The notes beneath the pieces are model-generated. The model was not told where the DNA came from. It made no database searches and was given only the letters and a program-made list of their open reading frames with translations. From Duganella alba (GTDB lineage Bacteria > Pseudomonadota > Gammaproteobacteria > Burkholderiales > Burkholderiaceae_D): a stretch of 64,000 bases of DNA. Below, in pieces: positions 17,654 to 24,612 of this stretch (its first letter is position 1; each line of letters opens with the position of its first letter). The stretch is taken from the NCBI RefSeq assembly GCF_009674495.1, contig NZ_WKJN01000004.1, forward strand, positions 246,173-310,172, written 5' to 3'. The position numbers were made by a program, and so were the translations under genes.

Positions 17654-18523
17654 TCAGTCGAACAAATCCGGTTCTTCGCGCGTGATGACGTCCCACAGCG
17701 GCTGGAAGCTGAACCAGCCGCCGGCTTCGGAACCCATCTGCCTGGACGTATGCAACGCCACCTCATGCGGAATCGGCTTGGTCGGGCCGGCCGCTTCGGA
17801 CAGCAACTGCGCCTGCGCCGCGTTTTCAAATGCGATGTAGCGCCACACCGCCGATTCCACCGACGCACCAACCGTCAACAGGCCATGGTTTTGCAGGATG
17901 ACGCCCTTGCGCTGGCCCAGCGTCTCGGCGATACGCTCACCTTCGCTGGAATCCAGCACCACGCCGCTGAAGTCCTGGAAGATCGAGTGATCCTCGTAGA
18001 ACGCGCAGGAATCCTGCGTCAGCGGATCGAGCAAACGGCCCTGCGCCGCAAACGCCTTGCCGTACAAGCCATGCGAATGCGCCGCCGCGATGACGTCCGG
18101 CCGCGCCTTGTGCAGCTCCGAGTGGATCGCAAACGCCGCGCGGTTCAGCAGGCCGTCACCCTCCACCACCTTGCCTTCGTGGCTGACCAGCAGCAGGTCC
18201 GACACGCGCACGTGGCCAAAGTAGACGCCGGCCGGATTGACCCAGAAGTGATCCGGGAACTCCGGATCGCGCGCCGTGATGTGTCCCGCGCCGCCCATGT
18301 CGAAGCCATAGCGGGCGAACAGGCGGAACGACACGGCCAGCCGCTCCTTGCGGTGGCGGCGGCGCTCCTCGATGCCTTCCGGCTCCGGCGGCTGCGCGAA
18401 AATGATGTTTCCCTTCTCGTCGCGCGGCGCGCTGTAAATCGAAGGACGCGGATGCTGCTTGCCGACCGCGCGCAGGTGTGGACGCGCCAGCGGCGCGGAA
18501 TACAGTGGTGCAGAGCTGCTCAT
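17654..18523 (-). CDS. Class II aldolase/adducin-family protein
   Basis: 289 residues of the fuculose-phosphate aldolase / adducin fold, usually a zinc enzyme cleaving or decarboxylating short sugar-like substrates. The metal-binding HxH is visible in AAAHSHGLYG (about 150) and a further His in LQNHGLLTVG (about 212). The long Pro-rich N-terminus (RPSIYSAPRDEKGNIIF) is typical of the stand-alone class II aldolase-like proteins found beside taurine or sulfonate genes. GAGG precedes the ATG. In this operon it may process the carbon skeleton left after desulfonation, which is inference. Confidence 0.85.
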   Translation of the reverse strand: MSSSAPLYSAPLARPHLRAVGKQHPRPSIYSAPRDEKGNIIFAQPPEPEGIEERRRHRKERLAVSFRLFARYGFDMGGAGHITARDPEFPDHFWVNPAGVYFGHVRVSDLLLVSHEGKVVEGDGLLNRAAFAIHSELHKARPDVIAAAHSHGLYGKAFAAQGRLLDPLTQDSCAFYEDHSIFQDFSGVVLDSSEGERIAETLGQRKGVILQNHGLLTVGASVESAVWRYIAFENAAQAQLLSEAAGPTKPIPHEVALHTSRQMGSEAGGWFSFQPLWDVITREEPDLFD

Positions 18524-18538
18524 TGGGGAATCCTCATG

Positions 18539-19495
18539 TCAGTAACCGCGCGCGGTATCCACCACGTCGGTCAATGGTTGTCCGCTGCGGAAGCGGTCCA
18601 GGTTCAGCACGAACTTGTCGAGCAACGCAGGCACGATCTGGTCGGTGCTGGGCGAGATATGCGGCGACAGGCGCACGCGCGGATGGCCGTAGAACGCATG
18701 GCCGGCCGGCAGCGGCTCGGGATCGGTTACGTCCAGCGTCGCCAGCGCGATGCGGCCTTCGTTCACCGCATCCAGCAAAGCCTGGTGGTCAACCAGGTTG
18801 CCGCGTGCGATATTGATCAGGTGAAGACCGGGCTTGGCATGGGCCAGCGATGCCCGGTTGATCGCGTGGCGCGTGCCCGGCGTCGACGGCGCCGCCAGCA
18901 CCAAATGGTCCGAGCGAGCGACCAACTGTTCCAGCGACTCCACGCGCTCCACGCCATCCACCTCGAACGGCGTATCGGAGCGGCGCAGCGCGATCACCTT
19001 GATGCCAAGCGCCAGCGCGCGTTGCGCCAGCGCCTGGCCGATGGAGCCGAAGCCGTACAAGCCCAGTGTCGTGCCCTGCACCAGTCCAAGCTGGATGCGG
19101 CGCCAGTCGCTGGCCTGCTCCAGCCAGATTTCCGGGACGCGCTTGGCGGCGGTGAAGATCGCCGCCAGCACGTATTCGGCGATGGCGATTGACGCCGTAC
19201 CGCGCGCCGACGTCACCACCGGGCCGTCGAACAGCCACTCCGGGTAGTAGTCGATGCCGACGGACGCCAGCTGCACCCACTGCACATCGCTCCAGCCCTG
19301 CGGCGCCGGCGTATGCAGCAGCGACTGGCCCTTCGGCGCAGGCAATGCAAACAGCACGTCCGCTCCGGGCGGCAGTTCGGTCAACGGACCGGGCGCCACG
19401 TCGCGCACCGCCAGACCGGTGCGCTGGGCCAGCAGCGCGTTGACCTTGGGGTCGAACTGGCTGGCTACGATCAAATCATTCTTCACTGCGCTCAT
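18539..19495 (-). CDS. D-2-hydroxyacid dehydrogenase
   Basis: 318 residues, NAD-dependent D-isomer-specific 2-hydroxyacid dehydrogenase. The cofactor site is LGLYGFGSIGQALAQRALAL (GxGxxG, about 143-162). Catalytic Arg lies in NIARGNLVD (about 232), and the Glu/His region is DVTDPEPLPAGHAFY followed by LSPHIS near 280. It should interconvert a 2-keto acid and its D-hydroxy acid in the cytoplasm. Together with the class II aldolase (15 bases downstream) it suggests that the imported sulfur compound leaves a small hydroxy or keto acid to be metabolised. Confidence 0.88.
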   Translation of the reverse strand: MSAVKNDLIVASQFDPKVNALLAQRTGLAVRDVAPGPLTELPPGADVLFALPAPKGQSLLHTPAPQGWSDVQWVQLASVGIDYYPEWLFDGPVVTSARGTASIAIAEYVLAAIFTAAKRVPEIWLEQASDWRRIQLGLVQGTTLGLYGFGSIGQALAQRALALGIKVIALRRSDTPFEVDGVERVESLEQLVARSDHLVLAAPSTPGTRHAINRASLAHAKPGLHLINIARGNLVDHQALLDAVNEGRIALATLDVTDPEPLPAGHAFYGHPRVRLSPHISPSTDQIVPALLDKFVLNLDRFRSGQPLTDVVDTARGY

Positions 19496-19510
19496 CGCCG
19501 TACTCCGTTA

Positions 19511-20614
19511 TCAGGCTGCCAGACGTTGGTCCTGCGCTTCGCGTTCCGCGATGGCGGCACGCACCAGCGGGATCAGTTCGCGGCCGTATTGCAGCGCGTC
19601 CTGGATCGGATCGAAACCACGGATCAGGAAGGTGGTCACGCCGATTTCCCAGTACTTGACCAGTGCATCGCGCACCTGCTCCGGCGTGCCTACCAGGCCG
19701 GTCGAATTGCCGGAAGCCTTGGTCAGCGCGGCGATGCCGGTCCACAGGCGTTCGTCCACTACCTTGCCCTGTGCGGCCGTCTCCAGCAGGCGTTTCGAGC
19801 CGGCGTTCTGAGGGTCTTGCGGACGCTTGTTGAAGTGGACGTTCTGCTTTACGCGCTCGGTGGCGGTGGCCAGGATGGCGTCGGCCTTGGCCCATGCCTT
19901 CTCTTCGGTCTCCGCCAGCACCGGGCGCAGGGACAGGCTGAAACGGATCTTGTCGGCGCGGCCATGCTTGGCCGCTGCCGCGCGCACGCGGGCGATGGTA
20001 TCCGCCACCTGCGCCAGGGATTCGCCCCACAGCGCGTAGACGTCGGCATGCTTGCCGGCGACTTCAATCGCCGCGTCGGACGAACCGCCGAAGTACACGG
20101 GAATGTGTTGATCCTTCACCGGGCGCACGCCGGCGTTCTGGCCTTTGAAGCGGTAAATCGGGCCTTCGTGGTCGAACGGGCCTTCGGAAGTCCAGGTCTT
20201 CTTCACCACGTCCAGATATTCGTCGGTACGCTGGTAGCGCTGGTCGTGGTCGAGGAAGTCGCCATCGCGCTGCTGTTCGGTGTCATCGCCGCCGCTGATG
20301 ACGTGGACCGCCAGGCGGCCATCGGCAAAATGATCCAGCGTGGCGAACTGGCGCGCCGCCAGCGTCGGCGAGACGAAGCCCGGGCGATGCGCCAGCAGGA
20401 TGCCCAGCCTGTCCGTCTGCGAGGCGATGTAGGACGCCACCTGGAAGCCGTCCACCGAAGCGCTGCTGTGCGCCACCAGCACGCGGTCGAAGCCCGCATA
20501 TTCGTGGGCGCGTGCTACGGCGCCGAGGAAGCTCTTGTTCACGACCGGGCCTTGCGGCAGAACGGTTTCCGACGTTTCCTGGGTGGCGCTAAAGCCGATA
20601 AATTCGATACTCAT
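19511..20614 (-). CDS. FMN-dependent alkanesulfonate monooxygenase-like (LLM class)
   Basis: 367 residues of the SsuD branch of the luciferase-like family. FIGFSATQETSE at the start, then LLAHRPGFVSPTLAARQFAT and GRLAVHVISGGDDTEQQRDG (about 95-150), KHADVYALWGESL and a C-terminal LIRGFDPIQDALQYGRELIP are the SsuD-type landmarks. SsuD uses FMNH2 and oxygen to release sulfite from alkanesulfonates. The reductase SsuE is not in the window. Start at 20614 has AAAGGA upstream and overlaps the flavoprotein gene before it as ATGA (20611-20614). The exact substrate is not readable from sequence. Confidence 0.9.
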   Translation of the reverse strand: MSIEFIGFSATQETSETVLPQGPVVNKSFLGAVARAHEYAGFDRVLVAHSSASVDGFQVASYIASQTDRLGILLAHRPGFVSPTLAARQFATLDHFADGRLAVHVISGGDDTEQQRDGDFLDHDQRYQRTDEYLDVVKKTWTSEGPFDHEGPIYRFKGQNAGVRPVKDQHIPVYFGGSSDAAIEVAGKHADVYALWGESLAQVADTIARVRAAAAKHGRADKIRFSLSLRPVLAETEEKAWAKADAILATATERVKQNVHFNKRPQDPQNAGSKRLLETAAQGKVVDERLWTGIAALTKASGNSTGLVGTPEQVRDALVKYWEIGVTTFLIRGFDPIQDALQYGRELIPLVRAAIAEREAQDQRLAA

Positions 20615-21849
20615 GATGCGTCCTTTGCAGTGATGGTTGAAATGCCGGCGACGCCGGTGGGGGAAGCTTTTCTGGCGGCGGCGCGCGCGGCGAAGGCGGC
20701 GCGTCCGCTGTTGATCAGGATCGTGTCGTTCTGCGGCGTGTGGATGCGGCTGCACAGCACGTCGCGGTAATGGCGTTCGAGAGGATTGGCGCGCGACAGG
20801 CCAGGATTCCCGCTCAGTTCAATCGCCTTTTCCACCACCTGAATCGCGGTGTTGGTGACGAGGTATTTGATGCGGAAGGCGTCCGCCGGCTGCACCGCGC
20901 CATTGGCTGCGGCGTCCAGGATCACGCGGTTGGAGAACAGCCAGGCGTCCAGTTGGCCCAAGGCTTCCTGGAAGCGCGGCAGGCTGGATAGCGGTGCGCC
21001 GAGATTGGCCGGCACGCGCTCTTCCAGCCAGCCGGCCAGCCAGTCGCGCGCCGAGCGGGCCACAGCGTCATAGATCGCCGACAGCAGCACGGACATCCAC
21101 AGCAGCAGCGACGCGTCCAGTTCCGGCGCGGCGCCGGCGGGATTGACATCCACCGCGTGATCCAGCGGCACCAGCACATCGTCAAACACCACTTCGTGGC
21201 TGCCGGTGGCGCGCATGCCCAGATGGTCCCAGGTTTCGATGACGGTGATGCCGGGCGTATCGCGGTGCACCAGCCAGCTGCCGACCAGCGGCTCGGCATC
21301 GTCGCTGCGCGCCCAGACGCCCAGCCAGGTCAGGCGCGGAATGCCGGTCGAGTAGATCTTGCGGCCGCTGATGCGCCAGCCTTCGGGCGTGCGGCGGGCG
21401 ATGGTGCCCGGCAGGCCGCCGCGCGCAGGCGTACCGAGTTCGGGCTCCACGCGCAGCGCATTGATCAAGGCGCCGTCGCGCAGCGTGTCATCAACCACGC
21501 GTTGCAGCAGATGCTGCGGCCACTTGGCGCCACGCCCGGAAGCGTGGTGCAGATACTGCATGGTCAGCACCAGCGCGGTGGATGGCTCGCCGCGTGCGAT
21601 GGCGGCGATCACGCGCGTCGTCTGCGCCAGGTTGGCGCCAAGGCCGCCCTGCGCGCGCGGCACGGTCAGGCCGAGCAGACCCAGTTCATGCAGGCGCTCG
21701 AAGTTCCGGTGCGGGAAGCTGCCGTCGCGGTCATGCTGCGCGGCGGTGGCGGCGAATTCCGCGGTCAGCGCTTCCAGCAGCGCGGCGAATTCCGGGCTGT
21801 CCAGCTGGTGACTGTGTTCTGCGGTCGGCAGGCGAAGGATGGCGGTCAT
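20611..21849 (-). CDS. Acyl-CoA-dehydrogenase-family flavoprotein (SfnB/DszC-like)
   Basis: 412 residues of the acyl-CoA dehydrogenase fold. RDGSFPHRNFERLHELGLLGLTVP at about 40-63 and WDHLGMRATGSHEVVFDDVL near 205-225 are typical, the second being the flavin/substrate beta-domain region. The C-terminus NPLERHYRDVLCSRIHTPQND also fits. Members placed beside sulfonate genes (SfnB, DszC and relatives) often act as FMNH2-dependent monooxygenases and not as true dehydrogenases. I infer oxidation of an organosulfur compound before C-S cleavage. It overlaps the SsuD-like gene by 4 bases and follows the ATPase gene by 2 bases. Confidence 0.85.
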   Translation of the reverse strand: MTAILRLPTAEHSHQLDSPEFAALLEALTAEFAATAAQHDRDGSFPHRNFERLHELGLLGLTVPRAQGGLGANLAQTTRVIAAIARGEPSTALVLTMQYLHHASGRGAKWPQHLLQRVVDDTLRDGALINALRVEPELGTPARGGLPGTIARRTPEGWRISGRKIYSTGIPRLTWLGVWARSDDAEPLVGSWLVHRDTPGITVIETWDHLGMRATGSHEVVFDDVLVPLDHAVDVNPAGAAPELDASLLLWMSVLLSAIYDAVARSARDWLAGWLEERVPANLGAPLSSLPRFQEALGQLDAWLFSNRVILDAAANGAVQPADAFRIKYLVTNTAIQVVEKAIELSGNPGLSRANPLERHYRDVLCSRIHTPQNDTILINSGRAAFAARAAARKASPTGVAGISTITAKDAS

Positions 21850-21851
21850 GG

Positions 21852-22706
21852 TCAGATCGAGAAGTTACTGAAGTTGAATGGCGCGACAATTGGCGCGGGC
21901 GTTTCCGGCGCCGGCGCCACGGCCGGCGTGTCCAGCTCCACGCCCAGCAGTTGCAGCAGCTGCGCGCGCACTTTCTGGAACTGCGGCGCGTCGGCGCTGC
22001 GCGGGCGCTGCTGGGTAATGGCGATGTCGGCGGCGATGCGGCCCCTTTCCAGCACCAGCACACGGTCGGCCAGCAGCACGGCTTCGTCGACATCGTGCGT
22101 CACCAGCAGCACGGATGGACGGTGCTGGCGCCACAGCGACAGGATCAGCTGGTGCATGCGGATGCGGGTCAGCGCGTCCAGCGCGGCGAACGGTTCATCC
22201 AGCAGCAACAGCTGCGGCTCACGCACCAGAGCACGGGCCAGCGCCACCCGTTGCGCTTCACCGCCGGACAGCGTGGCCGGCCAGGCGTTTTCGCGGTGCG
22301 CCAGCCCTACTTCCTCCAGCGCGGCGCGGGCGCGTTCGCGCGGCTGATCGATCTTCAGGCCCAGCGTGACGTTGCGCCAGGCGCGCTTCCACGGCATCAA
22401 ACGTGGCTCCTGGAACACGGCGGCGCGCGCCTGCGGCACGTCCAGCGTGCCGGAGCTGATGCGGTCCAGCCCCGCCAGTGCGCGCAGCAACGTGGTCTTG
22501 CCGGAGCCGCTGCGGCCCAGCAGCGCGACGAATTCGCCGGCGCGAATTTCGAGGTCCAGATTATCCAGAATGGTGTTGGCGCCGAAGCGTTTGCTCAGTT
22601 GGCGCGCCTGCACAGGGCTGCGCGGCAGCGCCGGCGCATCGTGGCGCACGTCGGCGCCCTCATTGCGCGCCTTCAGGCCGGACAGGTTCAGAGAAATCGA
22701 TGGCAT
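21852..22706 (-). CDS. SsuB-like ABC transporter ATP-binding protein
   Basis: 284 residues. Walker A GRSGSGKTT (about 68-76), Q-loop around FQEPRLMPWKRAW, signature LSGGEAQRVALARAL (about 155), Walker B LLLLDEPFAALD and the switch His in LLVTHDVDEAV place it firmly in the nitrate/sulfonate/taurine importer ATPases. The C-terminal 60 residues beyond the core are longer than usual. Start chosen at 22706 with AAGGATTGAGC upstream; the frame remains open through the permease gene in another phase, which is only a shadow. It powers the permease encoded 2 bases upstream. Confidence 0.92.
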   Translation of the reverse strand: MPSISLNLSGLKARNEGADVRHDAPALPRSPVQARQLSKRFGANTILDNLDLEIRAGEFVALLGRSGSGKTTLLRALAGLDRISSGTLDVPQARAAVFQEPRLMPWKRAWRNVTLGLKIDQPRERARAALEEVGLAHRENAWPATLSGGEAQRVALARALVREPQLLLLDEPFAALDALTRIRMHQLILSLWRQHRPSVLLVTHDVDEAVLLADRVLVLERGRIAADIAITQQRPRSADAPQFQKVRAQLLQLLGVELDTPAVAPAPETPAPIVAPFNFSNFSI

Positions 22707-22708
22707 GC

Positions 22709-23539
22709 TCAATCCTTGATAAAAGTCGGACGCCAGGCCAGCGCGTAGTGTTCGATGCCGCGCACCAGCAGATCGGTGGCGAGCCCCAGCAGGCTGTAGA
22801 CGATCAGGCAGACGACGATGACGTCGGTACGCATGAAATCGCGGGCGTTGTTGATCAGGTAGCCCAGGCCTGCCGTGGCGTTGATCTGCTCCACCACCAC
22901 CAGGGACAGCCAGCTCACGCCCAGCGAGTAGCGCAGGCCGATCAGGAAGGATGGCAAGGCACCCGGCAGGATCACGTGGACGATCTGCTGTGGGTAGCTC
23001 AGGCCGAACAGGCGCGCCGCTTCCACCAGCTTGGAGTCGATGCCGCGGATGCCGCTGTACAGCGACAGATACATCGGGAAGGTGGTGGCATAGGCGATCA
23101 GCACGATCTTGGTGAACTCGCCGATGCCGAACCACAGGATGAACAACGGCACCAGGCCGAGAAACGGCACGGTGCGCGCCATCTGCATGCTGGAGTCGAC
23201 CGCCACCTCGCCCTGGCGCGACAGGCCGGAGATCAGCGCCAGCGCGGTGCCCAGCGGCAGCGACACGGCCATGCCGATCAACACGCGCTGCAAGGACACC
23301 AGCACGTTGCCGCCCATTTCACCGGAGGCGATCAACTCGCCGAGCGTGGTGAAAATCTGCGACGGCGCCGCCAGGATGCGCTCCGGCAGAACGCCGCTGC
23401 GGGAAGCAGTCTCCCACAATGCCAGCAGCACCAGGGGGCCGATGGCGCGGCGGAAGATGGAGATCAGGACATTGCGCTGGATTCGCAGACGGCCCGCCGT
23501 TGCTGGCGCGGCGCCGTATGCTGTAGAGGAAACCGACAT
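22709..23539 (-). CDS. SsuC-like ABC transporter permease
   Basis: 276 residues with about six membrane helices. The EAA loop that contacts the ATPase is EAARLFGLSYPQQIVHVILP (about residues 180-199), and SSMQMARTVPFLGLVPLFILWFGIG upstream of it is the classic sulfonate/nitrate/taurine permease signature. First gene of the 14-gene operon. AGGGATG precedes the ATG, and the promoter with LysR-like dyad lies 30-100 bases upstream. It is the only permease for the binding proteins in the region. Confidence 0.92.
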   Translation of the reverse strand: MSVSSTAYGAAPATAGRLRIQRNVLISIFRRAIGPLVLLALWETASRSGVLPERILAAPSQIFTTLGELIASGEMGGNVLVSLQRVLIGMAVSLPLGTALALISGLSRQGEVAVDSSMQMARTVPFLGLVPLFILWFGIGEFTKIVLIAYATTFPMYLSLYSGIRGIDSKLVEAARLFGLSYPQQIVHVILPGALPSFLIGLRYSLGVSWLSLVVVEQINATAGLGYLINNARDFMRTDVIVVCLIVYSLLGLATDLLVRGIEHYALAWRPTFIKD

Positions 23540-23569
23540 ATTTGCATCCCTGTTAAGCTAGTGAAAGCT

Positions 23570-23639
23570 AGTATAGGGAGCAAATGATTATGATTAAACT
23601 AATCGTTTCGATTATTGATATATGATTTTCAGGAATAAT
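23570..23639 (-). promoter_or_regulatory. Promoter and LysR-type operator of the 14-gene sulfur operon
   Basis: On the minus strand a -10 TATACT (23575-23570) lies about 30 bases before the permease ATG. Seventeen bases further the -35 position reads TTTAAT, which is poor, as expected for an activated promoter. A perfect dyad TAATCG-TTT-CGATTA at 23600-23614 is centred about 44 bases before the likely start of transcription, the usual place for a LysR activator. The block 23586-23639 recurs at 29245-29298 with 42 of 54 identical bases. Confidence 0.65.
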
Positions 23640-23648
23640 CCTGAGCTA

Positions 23649-24563
23649 TTATCTTGCGACAACTTTGAGCGGCGATTCGGCAAATGCCTGTTGCACGGCC
23701 TGCGCGAAAAAATCGATCGCGTGCTGCACCGGCCCCGGTTGCTGCGGTTGCACCAGCCAGATATCCAGCACCGGCTTGAAGTCCGACACATTGACGATAT
23801 CCAGATGCGAACGATGGCGGCTGCGCTCCAGGATGGGACGCGGCATCAGTCCCAGGCCGATGCCGCTGGCGGCCAGCCCAAGCTGCAGATCGGTGCCGAA
23901 GGTCTCCAGGTTGATCTTGAACGACAGCCCCTGCTCCGCCAGCGCCCGCGCCAGGCCGGCGCGGAAGCCGCAACCGTCCGGATTGAGCACCCAGCCGGTG
24001 CCGAAGATTTCGCGCAGCTTGTAGCTGCGCTTCGGCATGGCGTCCTTCTTCGCCACCACCACCAGCTCGATGCGACCCAGCGCGCGGCCGGTCAGACCGT
24101 CCGGCAGCACTTTGGTGGCCGGGAACAGCGCCACCGCCGCGTCGATCTCCGCATTGGCGACCCGCTCCACCAGCTGCGATCCCCAGCCGGACGACACTTC
24201 CGTGTGCAGATCCTTGAAGGTCCGGTTCAGCTTTTGCAGCGTATCGAGCAGCACCACATCGCCGATGGTCTGGATCACGCCGATGCGGAACACGCCGGTA
24301 GGCGCGTGGTCAGCCTGCACCAGGCTGCGCAAGCGGTCGACTTCCTGCAGCACCTTGCCTGCCTGGTCAAACACCTGCCGCCCCATGGCGCTGGGCTTGG
24401 GTGGCTTGACGCTGCGGTCCAGCAGTTCCACGCCCAGCGCGTGCTCCAGGTTCTGCACGCGCCGGGTGATGGCGGACTGGGTCAGCCCCAGGGCCTCGGC
24501 CGCCGCGCTCACCGACTGGTTGCGCACCACGGCCACGAAGGCGCTGATGTCATCTATTTTCAT
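23649..24563 (-). CDS. LysR-family transcriptional regulator
   Basis: 304 residues. The N-terminal winged helix-turn-helix is MKIDDISAFVAVVRNQSVSA with recognition region AAEALGLTQSAITRRVQNLEHALG (about 22-45); the rest is a periplasmic-binding-protein-like effector domain (GVFRIGVIQTIGDVVLLDTL onward). It lies directly upstream of, and in the same direction as, the 14-gene operon, with the dyad at 23600-23614 between them, and only a few bases after the receptor gene at 24613. It is the best candidate activator for both conserved promoters. The frame is open to 24602; I prefer 24563 for its family-typical start, but no strong Shine-Dalgarno decides it. Confidence 0.88.
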   Translation of the reverse strand: MKIDDISAFVAVVRNQSVSAAAEALGLTQSAITRRVQNLEHALGVELLDRSVKPPKPSAMGRQVFDQAGKVLQEVDRLRSLVQADHAPTGVFRIGVIQTIGDVVLLDTLQKLNRTFKDLHTEVSSGWGSQLVERVANAEIDAAVALFPATKVLPDGLTGRALGRIELVVVAKKDAMPKRSYKLREIFGTGWVLNPDGCGFRAGLARALAEQGLSFKINLETFGTDLQLGLAASGIGLGLMPRPILERSRHRSHLDIVNVSDFKPVLDIWLVQPQQPGPVQHAIDFFAQAVQQAFAESPLKVVAR

Positions 24564-24612
24564 GTCGTTGTCAAAGTAAGCCATACGAAAATCAGCCGCC
24601 ATCTTAACAGCA

